The position numbers and the translations under genes are program-made. From assembly GCA_964035545.1 (NCBI GenBank), contig OZ037765.1:19462698-19526697 (forward strand): DNA of 64,000 nucleotides. The letters are read 5' to 3'. Within the stretch, counting starts at the first letter, position 1; every line of letters starts with the position of its first letter. Source of the stretch: Bugula neritina (taxonomy: Eukaryota; Bryozoa; Gymnolaemata; Cheilostomatida; Bugulidae). Shown here one piece after another: positions 34,401 to 47,300 of this stretch. The notes beneath the pieces were generated by a model. That model did no database searches. It was given only the letters and a program-made list of their open reading frames with translations, and was not told the DNA's origin.

Positions 34401-37274
34401 AGCAGGAAATGAGATGGTAACTTCAAAGGCAGCTGCTGCCAAAGGCATCACCCAGGTTGTTACTTCTAGGATTGTTATGGCTGCTCCTGGCATGAGTTAG
34501 TTTCTAATTTATCTCAAAGCTTTTCTGGTGATTTCTTGTTCTAATATTACACTTTATGTAAACACAGAACTCAACCTAAACTTAGTTAGGTAACAGTTGC
34601 TTTATTGTCATTTTAATGCCATTTATGTCTGATATTCAAGTTTCATTGTGCAAACTTTGGTTTAAACTTAGTCATTAATTTTCATATATCAATTAATCAA
34701 GCAATCTAGTGTTGACTATGGAAAATCTTTCTGTTAGAATGAAAGATTTTGGGCTAACTTATGGTTTTATGCATATGGTATAAAAGTGGTGGCTTACCCT
34801 GTTTTTAAATGCGGAATAATTGAAGTAGTTGTAAAATAAACATTTTTCAAATTTATGCAATGTAATTTAAATTTTTTGGTTTATGGTTATACTGTGAAAT
34901 GCCAGCTTGAAAGCTATATAGTCTGAGATCTCTATTTTATCTGTTATTGTTAAGGGTGGGTGTTAGAACTTCCTGTTGTGCAAGTCAAACTAATGAAGCT
35001 GCAAGCTATAGATGTTATTAACTTTCAGATCTGTTCAAAACATTGTTTATAAGAATGCTTTGAATGTTTTATTTCTAGCTCTACTCCCAGTAGTTATGGA
35101 ATATCTGGAAAAGAAGAAATGGATGCAGAAAATTAAGCCGCTGCACGGACCCATTCAGATCATGGGTGTTGGGTCTTGGTAAGGATGTTTCTTTCATGTA
35201 TTTGTGAAAATGGGACAACTCCAAAATAATGTAGTAACCAAAATGCCATAGTCTAGTGGTTAAAAACTGATTTATTAAACACGAGGTAAAGGTGATGTTT
35301 AGAAGGGCATTTCTTTGCCACAGCAGAAAACAATCCCTTGGCCACTTTAAAAACCCTCTCCACCAGGGGTTCTCACAAGGTTGTGACTTTAAAAAACAAC
35401 AGTAGGAGATTTTTAAACACATATTTTTAAATAATTTTACCTACATTATTGAACATTTTAACTACATTGTCTGCTATCATAATATATATGATTATATAAT
35501 GTACCTTCATGCAGTTTTGGTAGCCAAGCGCTGTTAACATCACATGAGCTTCCCTGAGTACATAGTTTCATTCCTAAGTGACTATATTTTGTTGCTAGAT
35601 AATAGATAGGTATTATGACTAAATGGTGCAGTTTTTCTCTAATTTTAGGTTTAAATCCTTCAGCTAAATTTTATCTAGTATCAATGTTAAACTAATTAAT
35701 CATCTTCTACAGTTCCTAGGATGCAGCATAACCTTGTGAAAAAATCTTGTAGCTTTTATTGAGTTAGCTGAGTGAATTGTGAAATTTGTGACTTGTGTTA
35801 CCTCTAGTACTAGTCAGTACACCTGCTACTAACTTATACACTCTCTTGTTTAATGCTATATGACTAGTTAGTCACTACAGAATTTTGTGGTATTAGTAGT
35901 AAATACAACAGCGCTGGGAGCCATCTTAATTACTGCATTCCCATAAAAAACAAGGCAGTATTTTATAAACATGGCGCTGTGCATATTAGAAAATGCTTAA
36001 ATAAACATAATTTGTTCAACACTGTATAACAAGCATACATCTTTACATGACTTGCTGTTCATATAAATTTAACGACTGCCCCACAAAACATTGATTAATC
36101 CCGATTGAATGCGCAAAGGTTGTTTCAACAAGAAACTTCTGCTTCTTGAATGTATCTCTCCGTCTTTGTGGCAGCCATTTTCAACAATCATGTTTTTACA
36201 GAAATTTTTCATTGTCAACAGACCGTTTCCCTGTCAAGCTCTTTACACACAGCTTCTCTTGCATGGTGCTAAGTAATGTTGAGTAGCAAAAGTATTTGCA
36301 TAAAATTTAACTCGCGCAAGTTTATAGTCACCATCCCTGTGAGAAACCCCCTGATGCGAAGGGGTTTTTGTTAAATCGGGCTAAGAACTTATTCAGATGG
36401 GGCATAGAAGCAATTATGACTGGATGCTCTTCTTAACATCACCAATGGCCTTTCTCAGGGTTCAAACCCATGACTTTCGTGTTTACTAAGCAAACGTTTT
36501 AACCCCTAGACCACAGCTGCTCCCTTTGCATAAAATGTAGTACTTACAGAAACATTTTTGAAACTAAAAAATGTAAGATATATTTATATTCCAGTACTAT
36601 GGCTATCATAGGTTTTACAGTCTGGCCAGGTCACAAAAACCAACACTGTTTAGGTGTTAAGTATATTTTTGGCAGATTTACGTAACTCCCTTGAATTAAG
36701 TTTCTATGTTCTGCACCCTAGGTCGTCTGCACAATATTAATAACACCTGATGGAATTATCATTAATGCTTCTTACGTCTATTTTACAGCTTGCTGTTCAT
36801 GACTCCATTTGCCTGCTCGATATTCAATCAAAGGTGGTAAGTGTTATCTTATTATCATCTCATGTGAGGATGTAGTGTGGCAGCTATTCTCAGCATCACA
36901 CTGTGTGCCCCTCCCACTTTTCCTATTCATAGATTTAATGTGTTGAAAATATTATTCTGGCAGATGTTTAAATACTTGATGTTTTCATAGCGCACAACTA
37001 TCAGCTGTAGAACATTAATTAATGTTATACCGACAAGTAATTTTATTTGCCAATAACGTGTACTACAGATTCACCCTTGATGTTCTACACATATTGTGCA
37101 ACTTTTCTTAATACTTCACACGTTTTCATAAAAGTGTTATGGTACTTTATTTATTTTACTAGCGCTATGACATCATCTACTTTGAAATCATTGGATAGTA
37201 AAGCCTATGACAGTCTGATTAAAAAGACAGATGGAAAACCACCAGAGGTGCTGTACTTTAACAAAGGTCTTTAA
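31487..37274 (+). CDS. SFXN: Sideroflexin (mitochondrial serine/amino-acid carrier family)
   Basis: Inner mitochondrial membrane transporter; family members such as SFXN1 and SFXN3 import serine for one-carbon metabolism. Exons 31487-31662, 32230-32400, 32823-32921, 33386-33464, 33957-34042, 34368-34495, 35079-35178, 36789-36836, 37163-37274 join in phase to 332 aa (family about 320-330). Signatures: [20 protein letters not shown] near the N-terminus, AFHP-type [87 protein letters not shown] and the C-terminal YFNKGL. About five hydrophobic segments are present. Closest by motif to the SFXN1/2/3 group. The donor of exon 2 lies in a 33-bp tandem repeat, so longer in-frame isoforms are possible. 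Confidence 0.97.
32384..32590 (+). repeat. 33-bp tandem repeat spanning a splice donor, about 6 copies
   Basis: Unit starts ATGCTACAGTGGTATAAG and ends TTACAGTAT. Six units and a decayed seventh run across the end of sideroflexin exon 2 and the start of the intron. Every unit carries the donor GTTAGT, at 32401, 32434, 32467, 32500, 32533 and 32566. The unit is 11 codons, so the frame is kept; unit 3 has TAT for TGG and unit 6 has TAG, closing the frame. Confidence 0.97.
35243..35388 (+). repeat. tRNA-derived SINE, copy 2, B box deleted
   Basis: In a sideroflexin intron. Shares with the copy at 36326-36524 the A-box region (GTCTAGTGGTTAAAA), the TTAAACACGA word, GGTGATGTTTAGAAGGGCAT, and the 3' part AGGGGTTCTCACAAGG..GTGACT. 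The stretch that holds the B box in the other copy is missing. Confidence 0.75.
36326..36524 (-). repeat. tRNA-derived SINE, copy 1
   Basis: On the minus strand it starts GGGAGCAGCTGTGGTCTAGG (A-box region at 36494-36514), has a B box GGTTTGAACCC at 36459-36469, and continues with GGTGATGTTAAGAAGAGCAT and a tail ending CTCACAGGGATGGTGACT. The two RNA polymerase III boxes and tRNA-like head followed by an unrelated body define a tRNA-derived SINE. The AAGAAGAGCATCCAG part resembles a segment common in several animal SINE families, from memory; the family is not named. Confidence 0.85.
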
Positions 37275-38243
37275 TAATAGTAATGCCATCCATAAATAGG
37301 CCTATTAGAAATATTACTTCAAATCATGATATGCACTCTTTATACACGTTTTTTATAAACCATGTATGTAATATTTTACCAACAATTTATGTAAATTTGG
37401 CTCCTTTTAATTAATCATGATATGCATTCACATAAATTGCCTAAATTCCAACTTATATTGATTATTAGTTGAGCATAAATTTTTAGCCAGGTATTTTTCA
37501 ACTCATAGTTTTTATACAATTTAATGATCATAAAATGTAGAAATTAATTTTTTTTTTTGTTTTTAAATGGTCATTTATTCGGTAAAATATTGCATTATAT
37601 TTTATATCTACTTTATTTTAGTATTGTATATTCATTATTCTATGTAGAATTGCTTTAGAGGTATAGCTGGAAAATTAGATAGTCTGTGCTCAACTTGTAT
37701 TAAACTATATGGTTTATTAAATTTAGTAAACTGTAAATACATGTTTCAATAGCTAATAATCAGAATTGGAAGTCATGCTACCTAAAAGCTACAGTGGTAT
37801 GTTCTAACTAGAACCGTAAAAACATAGTCTCTACTCTAACAATAATGATAATTATCATACAAGAAGCAGTTTCTATAGTAGAATAACCAAAAACAATTTT
37901 TGTAAGCTTGATGTTCCCAGGTAATATAACGTACACGGTACATGTAAGTTGAAAATGCAGCTTAAATCAAATATTCTTTGCTTAGTGTTTCCTATTTCAT
38001 GCATGCAAAAAAATGTGTACTAAAATGGAATACAAGGGATTATTCTAGAAGCAGCTCCGAGTTGGGGGTGATTGAGTTTAGAGTTGGGGTTCATTGAAAC
38101 TCTAACTACTGAACTCGATCACCCCCAACTCGGAGCTGCTTGTAGAATAATTTTTCCATTCAGTTGTTTACATATTCCAAAAATAGCCTGTGTTCTCTGC
38201 TAGATATAAATTCATTGTGTGTAAATTGGATTCGCTGCTCATC
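37275..38243. other. Convergent spacer between sideroflexin and an unknown gene
   Basis: About 970 bases, AT-rich, carrying the 3' UTRs of two convergent genes. The only structured feature is the foldback at 38039-38151. Confidence 0.6.
38039..38151. repeat. 40-bp-arm inverted repeat (foldback hairpin)
   Basis: Arms 38039-38078 and 38112-38151 pair at 38 of 40 positions around a 33-base spacer; the core is GCAGCTCCGAGTTGGGGGTG. A shorter outer pair, AATGGA at 38025 and TCCATT at about 38155, extends the palindrome after a bulge. It lies 93 bases past the stop codon of the minus-strand gene, so is probably in its 3' UTR. Confidence 0.95.
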
Positions 38244-39077
38244 TCACAACTGGGTCTGCAGGCTGTAACTGAAGAGGCTGTCTTCATTATCTTCATCATC
38301 CGTAACAATGCAGTCACTGATAGCTGAGAGGTGACTTGAAATGCTAACATCACTTGTATCCCTTTCTATTGAAGGCAGCACAAAACTAACTTTCTTTTTG
38401 GCTTTGAAGGTCATGGTCAACATACTCGAGTAGTTGTCGTAAAATTTTTGTCTCAAAGTGCTCTTTTTTGCTCTTGTCGTTTCAAAGTTGCTGCTCACAC
38501 TTTTATCCATCTGCCTCGTTTTGCTGTGTAACATTTCATTTGGTTGTAGCTCAGCATGGTCTAGGCTGTTGGATTTCAAAATGGATGGAAATTTTTTAAC
38601 CTGTCCTTTTGTTGAGTCAGTGCCAGTCTTTTGCATGTTTACTTTTGGGATGGCGCCGTTAGAAATACATTTCTCTTTCATATCTCTATCTTCCAAAGTC
38701 CTATATTTTGTACTTGAATTACCTAGCAATAAAGACTGAGATCTGGGTGTTCCTTTAAGTACAGGTGACTCGGGTTGCTGTATACTAACCGTTAGCAGCT
38801 CATCCCGAGTCTCTTCTTTTCCACAAAGAGACTCGGTGGTTAACTTTCCCAAATATATTTCGTTAGCCAGACTATGGCCTATTTTCATTCTTTCGGGAGT
38901 TGAAGTCGAAGATGTTAATTTATTGATTCGTGTTGAGATATGGGATGGACTGCTGCTAGCTGAGGGCTTTATTATCAAACTGGGCGGAGGAAGGGGATAC
39001 TTGTGTAGCACCTTCTGTGGTTGTAACATTCTCCCTAAAGGTGATGCAAGTACATAACTTTGTAGATGCAATTTGAC
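38244..39077 (-). CDS. Last exon of an unrecognised gene
   Basis: An open stretch of 278 codons preceded by an acceptor (TTTTGTAG, exon from 39077) and ending with a stop at 38244. The protein is Ser/Thr/Lys-rich and likely disordered, with a proline patch (YPLPPPS) and an acidic segment TDDEDNEDS near the C-terminus. KKKVSFVLP fits the RVxF-type docking motif for protein phosphatase 1. A possible upstream exon at 39519-39468 joins in one frame to a hydrophobic run ILIVPVLCFVLL, which would make this the cytoplasmic tail of a membrane protein, but that exon has no start codon and the join is weak. Without it, the first ATG is at residue 17 of the exon. Family not recognised. Confidence 0.6.
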   Translation of the reverse strand, partial: VKLHLQSYVLASPLGRMLQPQKVLHKYPLPPPSLIIKPSASSSPSHISTRINKLTSSTSTPERMKIGHSLANEIYLGKLTTESLCGKEETRDELLTVSIQQPESPVLKGTPRSQSLLLGNSSTKYRTLEDRDMKEKCISNGAIPKVNMQKTGTDSTKGQVKKFPSILKSNSLDHAELQPNEMLHSKTRQMDKSVSSNFETTRAKKSTLRQKFYDNYSSMLTMTFKAKKKVSFVLPSIERDTSDVSISSHLSAISDCIVTDDEDNEDSLFSYSLQTQL

Positions 39078-39933
39078 CTACAAAATAGTAAAAGAAATTA
39101 TAATAGAAAACTAAAAAAATATTACATGTTGGCAATCAAATCTATTTCTGTATGTCATGTTTCATCACTAAATTAATTGTTCATATCGAAATTTTTACAA
39201 ATGCGACAGAAAATACAGCATGTTGTAGCAGTTATAGTTGTTATACATGAAAAGCTAAGCACATTAATTTGTAGTAGCAAGAGAAAAAAGTAATTTATCA
39301 TGTATACTATTGAGTATTTTGTAGCTCACTTCTATGCCTGTTGCTTTAGTCAATTTCAAGCTTCAATGAATCAGTAAAAACTAACATCTTTGAAAATAAT
39401 GTTTAAGAAAACTATGCTGTTTATAGAATAGTACAGGAAGAAATCTGAGAATGTATTATACACTTACCCTGATGGTTTGCAACAACACAAAACACAACAC
39501 TGGTACAATCAATATGCTACTAAAGAGTTAAAATCACAATTCTCACAGCTTTCAAAGACAGAACACTGTTTACATCCTGTTGTTAGTCTGACGGCATCTA
39601 TATACTGAGAGAGAGGTCATTTTTCAGCTCGGAAGAATCAATAAGCCACTAAAATAATTGGCATTGATATGGCCAAAAAGTCATGAGTTGGTTAAGTACA
39701 GCCAATAGATTGGTAGAAAGTAGCTGCTAATAGCCATACAGTGTGTAATATAAATTGTTGGGGGCACTTACTTTAATTAAAACATGCTAATAAATATTTA
39801 CAACAAGTAAGAGACATTTATTAGGATACTTTCGTAATGAGCTAATTTATTCAATTTATACACAGGATAGTTAAGGGCAACTTTTTAGCTGCAACTGCCT
39901 TGCTGAGGTTTGCATTGTAATCATATAAGAATT

Positions 39934-40293
39934 CAGTACCAGTAAAATAAAATCTCACCTAATTGTGCTAGAGTCAAAATTTAAAAACTATGTTGTAGAT
40001 CTTCTTTTTCTCCAGTGTAAGTTTTTTGGAAATTTCAATTTTCATTTTTTTTGCGAAGTTATAGACAAAAAACTGTCGAATTTTGGCCAATTTTGCCTGA
40101 AAAGCTGACTTTTCAGTACCAGTAAAATATCTCAGCAGCAAAACATGATATCTGAATAAAAATTGCACTGCTAGAATCCTGAGATATTTCTCCAGTGTAA
40201 GTTTTTTTCTTTTTTTAATAACTCTGCTAGATTGCCCATAAATTGGTGATTTATACACTGAAAATGCCATATTTTCTCATAAGAAACTAGCAG
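39934..40293. repeat. Diverged 180-bp tandem duplication
   Basis: CAGTACCAGTAAAAT recurs at 39934 and 40114, and TTCTCCAGTGTAAGTTTTTT at about 40008 and 40188; both pairs are exactly 180 bases apart, with weaker similarity between. Confidence 0.8.
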
Positions 40294-40400
40294 CGCGCAG
40301 CACTTCACGCTTCAACGAGCACGTAGGGATGAGAAGATATTGGCGCCTACATAATAATTACAGGCTTGCTAGCTGGCAGGCTATAATGAATAGCTCGCTT

Positions 40401-40615
40401 TGTACTTTGTTTATGTAGCACCCATAATGGAATGTTGATAGATTACGCAGCCCTAACGAAGGTTGCTGCTTATTGGTTGTAGTTTAATCTTAGGCTAAAC
40501 AATTACAAGTAGGCAACACGCATGCCACCCGCAGAGCAATATTATTCAAGAACCTGAACTACATTTTGAGAGAAATTTATGATATTCTTAGTGAGGATGC
40601 CCTTAACTATCCTGT
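40401..40615. repeat. Dispersed element, copy 2
   Basis: Matches the copy in the BBS2 intron: right part 40503-40615 directly with 14730-14843, left part 40401-40500 inverted with 14636-14721. See copy 1. Confidence 0.85.
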
Positions 40616-41356
40616 GTAATATAAATACTACCACTATTGCTAGTTGGCATCATTTGCATCATCTTAAACCAACTGGTGCATTTCAACAAAAGTATTTTTT
40701 TAATTTCAATAAAAATAAAGTATAACTATAAATAAAAATATATTTTATAAGTTAAACTTTTGTAACAGCAAATTAAATGATTTCTTAGACTGATTTATTC
40801 AACTATTTCGTTAGTGAAACAGTGTGTGCTATCTCAGTGGTAAAATTAATACCAAGTGTAAGACTATTTCCTAAAATGAAACTGGTTTGTAGCACGCCAT
40901 GTAAACTAAACTGTAAGATGCTCTATCTAATTAAACCTATGTTGAAGGCTTTCATTGTGCCTCAGCCATGCAGTGTTACTGAGCATTGATGTACAATTAA
41001 AAGGAGGGCAAAACATATTATTCTACATAATATAAAAGAAATCATTGAGGTTGATCAACAATAAATATTTTACAAAACAAAAATAGAAAACCTATAAAAA
41101 GTAACAATTCCAATAATCATTACTTGAGAGCACAAATTTACAATATGTGTACAAAAATAAACAGAAGTATGTATTTCTAACACATTGTGATGACATAAAA
41201 GGGTACGACATCTATAGTATCATAGCAATTAGACTGAGCACCTATTCCCAGCTACAGACTAGACAACATAGGAATGACAACAGGCTAATAGTGAAGGTAT
41301 TAGAACCCGTCCCATGTTGTTACTACAGAGTCACAATGATGAACAGTCTAACACTA

Positions 41357-44300
41357 TCAATCTATTCCCTTTGGTTTAGAAGCAAATACTGGCCGTTTCT
41401 GGTTGGCTGACATTTTTACCTGCTGAAGCAAGCCTTCGGCTGCTTTGGCTCTTTCTTTTTCTTCCCGTAGTTGTCTTTCCAAATATTCTATCTTCTTTTT
41501 GAATTGGTTCTAAAAATGTTACATATACTACAGTAAATAAAAATCATGTAATTATCTGCATGTATTGCTAGCATTTCTGTTTAGAGTATGAATGTATGAC
41601 AAAGCTTAACAGTTGATTATAGCAAAAATATATGAGTCTTCAAGTTGGACCTTTGAAAGAGCATTTTATTTGTATAACAGCATAATGAGCAGTATAAAAC
41701 ATTGTGTAGAGGTAATAGCATATATGTGCTTCAAGCAAGTAATCAATAAAGAATCATCTGAAATGGTAATATGCAGTAGATCCTTCAAATAGATTCCTTG
41801 TTGAAGGATCTATACTGGACTCCTTAGATCTTATTTTCATAGCTACATTTTCAACTGTGGGCCTGCAAGGCTTACAGTTTGATGATGTAATATTGTATTC
41901 CATTATAGTCAACTTGCTATCATACAACCCATTTGACAAAAAGATACTTTAGTTCAAAATAATTAAGTGTTGAGTAAACGTTTTAAAGTGAAATTTACAG
42001 CTTAAACCTATTAGTACAATAATGAAAGATAGTGAAACTTTCTCAGAAATAAATGGTATCAGCACATATCACAGTCTAAGCTTGAAACTATTTGTGGTTT
42101 TACAAGTGATGAAGTGCAATTCTTATTAATGTATATTAGTTGGTAAAAACAAATTCAAAACTGTTCCTTCATCAACATCATTAAAGCTTGCCATTCTTTC
42201 ACCTGTTTCGGTGCAGGATAAATTTCAAACTAATATATTATAATATGCTGATTTTCAATTAATTTCTTTTCATAATTTTGTGCTAAATTTAAATTAATCA
42301 TATGATTTAAATGAAAAAATGACTCCAACAACATTTGTATTTCCTTTTCATAGTTAGTACTTTATTGCAAGTAAAATTTAAAGTTTTTGTATGTAATCAA
42401 CAATAATTAAATCTTTGTGTGTACCTACCAAAAAATATTATAAAGAGGTGAGAATTTGAATGGTCGAGTTTTACTGATGAGTTTTTAGCTAGGTAAGTTT
42501 CTAGATAAGATAATTGCTTTAACTCATCCACACCCAGGCATACTATTTCATGAATGGCTTAAGTTGGCTAGGTACAAGCATATGATTATTATCATTATAT
42601 TTTTTTTATTTCAACCATATTCTATTGCATTTGGGGGCACTATTTATATGCCTATATTAAGTATAATATAGCGTTGGGCAAAATTTCCAATTTCTCGTGA
42701 TGTTGAATGTTAATTTGTTTCTCTTTACCTGCCATTCTTTGATTTTAGACTGCAGGTGTAAGTTCTAATTGAATATCAAATCACATATTATTCATATGTT
42801 ATGGTATTACATTTCCATAACCTATATTAAGTAGCCTGGCATATATAACTTATGTCTGGTATGATAGTATGATATTTATTTACCTGCAGATCAAGGGGAA
42901 GACGGCTCATGTGCTGTGATACTAGATTGTCATTAGAGACATCATAGTGTGCTGGTTCCCTAGGAGAAGGTGTCACACTGCTGCCAGTTGCGTCATCACT
43001 GTTAGACACATTTGTTTCTGAGGAATCAGATGCGTTTGTTGTCTCCCCTTCATGCTCATTGATTGCCTCGAGTAGAGATCGGAGTATAGTGTTCTTCATT
43101 GTCAATTTATTGATATCTCCCTTTAGACTGTTCTCCATTTTACACATTTCTTGTCTTAGGTTCGCTATTTCATCTTCATATGTGAGGATCTTCTGCTCAC
43201 TATCATATAATCCATTGACTAGCTTTGCTACAGGAGAATGTAGTTACTATTATAGTATTATACATGCAGTGTACACCACCTAATAGCACTCAGAGCAATG
43301 CTGTTACTAAATCAGTTTTATGAAGTAACTTTGTTCCCTACAGACAAAATCAATTTTTTATTAATGAAAATAAAAGATGTAATTCAGTTTCTTTGTAATT
43401 CATATTTTCTGCCGAAGCTGGGCTCCCTACTATTGGCACATATATATAAATTCTAGACGCCAGCTATGAACTATAGTCTACGTATTACTATATTCCATTT
43501 ACACTTTCACTCTGCTACAAATGAGTTACAAGACACTGTTTAACGAGCTTGTAGCTCTCTTACATGAAACCAACAATGAAAGCCCGCGATCAATATTATT
43601 TATACACGAACAAGATTACAAGTCCTTATAATTATAGTACAGTATATTACATGATACAAAAAGTATAGTAGAGTACTACTTTCTGTCTATAACCATTCAA
43701 CCACCAGCACTAGATATAAGTTCCTTCAAGTGCAAAAGACTTCAATATGCTGTTTATAAGCAAGTAAAGGAAGCAAACTACTTGTCTAACCAATGAAAAC
43801 CACGCAAGTATATTATCAGCGCATTTACACAAATTACTTGGTCATTGAAATCAGGGTAGGGTTTTCCTACTACTAAGAAAGTACAAACTATATAAGTGTA
43901 TCTTTAATAGAACTTTTTTCTAGCAGGTAGACATGTAGTAAGCGTCTAATAGCTTACATTTAACCATAAATTTAATAGAAAAATTACCCTTTATACACTT
44001 GTGCAGAGGCAAATCCAAAAGTAATTTAGAGAGCCAGTTTTTAGTATTTCAGTAAGTATTTGTGTATTTTAATTTTGATTATAAAGTTATTTTTATTACT
44101 AAATATACATTACATACACCAAATATACTAAATCAAATACAAATATAGCATGAGTGATAATCTACGCACATAGTTGTTACAAACACAATTACAAATTATC
44201 CTACATTTCAACACACAGCAAATTCCACTGCAACTTTAAAAAAAGAAGTGACAGTACTATAGAAAGCTATAAATTAAACCATACTTACAATAACTTATTG

Positions 44301-47300
44301 ATATATATGATTACAAAAGGTCTAGTTAAAATTAATTAAACAAGTAATATGAATCATAATTTTAATATAACGATCAGTAGCATAAAATACATGCCTTAAT
44401 TTCTTCTGGTGTATATTTATGCCAACTAGATTTATTATTTACAGTAAACTCTGAGATCATATACATGTAAATAGCATAATATTTTGAGTATAATAAGAGC
44501 AGCTGTTGTGACTATATACGCAGTAAACTGCATGTACAGCATTAGAGAAGAATGAGGTCCTACAATCAAACTTAGCAGGTAATGCACGTGCAATATATAA
44601 ATGACCATTTAGACAGGAACACAGTCTATAGCTTTGAGCAGAGGAGTGAGCTTCATACTTAACTGGCCAGTTTATTGGACAACTATTTAAAAGCTGCAAG
44701 AAAAGACAATTTCTGTTAACACAGCTTATTAAATTTGTAAGTATAGTAACATGGTGTATAGCTATTATGTTTTCATTAAATAGCTCCTGAATGCATGATA
44801 TAATATAATATAATTATATAATATAATATAATATAATTATATAATATATCATAATATAATATGATATATAATGTATAGTCTGTTGCCAGGAAGAACTTTG
44901 ATATTACAGCCACTGAAGCCTGTCAAAGACACCAAGAAACCCAGCATGTACATTAACACTAAAAGGTAGAGGCTTCCTACTGCAACCCACTTTTAAACAT
45001 GAATTAGTTATAAGCAGCATTAGGCACTGCTAATTATTTTAAGCTGAATATATTTATAGGCACAGGAGAAAGTAGACGCAGCATGTCTGCTATAACCTGT
45101 GTAATTAAGGACATGGGCTATAGCTTAACATAGATGTAACACCCTTCATGGTCAATCCAGCTAAGATTAGCTTACATCAATTTCCTTTCTGCTAGGCATA
45201 TGGTTTTATTAGCCAATACATTAATTTGCCTCTTATGTATAATATTAGTATAAAGTCTGTATACAATATAATGTACTGCGCATGCTTCTGCTAATATGTA
45301 TATATAATGTACATATTTCTGGGAATTCTTTATTCAAACTTACTGTAAATAAAAATGCTCATCTGATGAAATGGACAATCTATTAGAACTGCAGAGGCTA
45401 AATTAAGCTGGCAAAAAATATAAACTGCATTGCATATTTTTAAAACAGTTCTATGAGCTGCGATTGCAACTTTTTTTTTAAATATATTCTTTTAAAAACT
45501 TTTAGTTACTCTTGTATTATGACTTACTTAAAATGTTGAAACAAATATTTACTTGAACTTTTTTATACAGACTGCTCTCAAATTTTGCACAAATCAGAAT
45601 ACATTAAACAGACTAGAAACAACTTTAACTTTAAACTATTTTTAGATTATTCTTCACAATATGCAAAATAAAAGTATGTTTATTATTTTCATTTGAATTT
45701 TGTTAGCTATATAAACAAACTCTTTTAAAACCTTTTTCACTTACACCCAAGATTTAGTGTATATTATAGATGTTTACACTAAATTCACTTTCTGCCATAT
45801 CAAATATAAATTTATTATTATTGCCAATCGCTATATTGTTTAAAGATTTTTATTACCTCGGAAGTTATCTACACTGGTGCACTATCTAAATAGAAACGTA
45901 ACTTACCAATTTCTGGCCTCGACTTCCTGTAATACTCTAGCTCTGTGACAAGTTGAGCTTTCTCCGTATCAGTAACTAATGATTTATCAGCAGACGTCAT
46001 GTCTAATGCTTTCAGTCTCTGATTTTCTTTGAGCAGTTGGTCATTGTCATACTGCAGCTGTTCTAACTGATGTTTCATGACATCGTCAAAGGGGATCGAA
46101 ACACTTTCACCAGTGATCTGTCGTCTTAAACTGTCACGTTTAGAAGTGCCTGATGTATCTTCTCGAAGCTTTTTATAGTCAGCATCTTTATCTTGCAGTT
46201 GCTGCCTAAGGTCGTCTATTTCTTGGTTCATTAACTCAAACTTTGTTTCGTAGTACAGTGAGTTCTTCATTACTGATAGGGGACCCTCGTTCTGTTCATC
46301 TTGAACAAGAGTTAGCTTTTGTTGCAGTGATTTTATCTGTAAAATAAGAATGAAGAGCAAATCCGATCCTCTCCAAGTATGACTGCTGCAAGCTTTTCAA
46401 CAGATGCTGATTCACTGGTGAATTCCTTAGGTAAATCAAAACATTTCTACTATAAAAACTTGTGACATGTTCAAGTTTACTAAGTTGAGTGCTGAACTGA
46501 CAAGTAACAACTAGATGACCCTGAATATATACTCACAATATATAAACAATCTGACACAGTAATTATCTAACCTAAGATCGTATTGAGTTTAAATTATTCT
46601 TTCATCAGTTTAGATTAAAACTTGTATTAAATAACCTATTTCAATATGTCAGCAATTCAAACTTTAGTGTGAAAAGTGACATTTAATCAATAATCTTCTC
46701 GCATTTTTAATAAAATGGTGAGAATGACTTAGCTTGGTGACAAAACCTGCCTTTGCATGGGTTCTAGTGGCAATTTTTGACTGATAATTGTTACATGAGA
46801 AGTTGTTCATCCTTGAATAAATTCTAGTAAACCATTAAAACTCATGCTATGTGTTAGTTAGTATTTGGACAAGTGTACAAGTATACAAACATTCAAGCTC
46901 TTAAGCACACAAATTAGTATATATTTTTCTTCTTTTGATGAGTTATTTAATCAATATCGGTATGACTTTATGAAAAAAATCTTAGTATACTTTATTGATA
47001 CAATTCATATACAATAACACTGGTGAATGGAGCTGAAACAGTAAACTTGATAAAATAGTGAGATTAATTAAAGATTAGAGATAGAAATAAAGAAAACGAT
47101 TTAATTATAACCAGAAAAACAGTAAAGGCTTCTTTTTCTTCTAACAAATTGTTAAGTTTATTGTTGAAACTTTACGATTTTTTTGCACAGTGAAGTTTGA
47201 CACTTGTTAGACAAATTATTGAAGGACTGAGTATGTAACTGTCTGCACAAGCTGGCAATATGAACTATGCTAATGCTGCTGCGTATTAGAAAATGAAAGA

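Larger units (their letters stand above)
39520..41356. other. Spacer with two repeat structures
   Basis: No supportable gene. It holds the 180-bp tandem duplication at 39934-40293 and the second copy of the dispersed element at 40401-40615. The 98-aa minus-strand frame over the duplication is a by-product of it. Confidence 0.6.
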
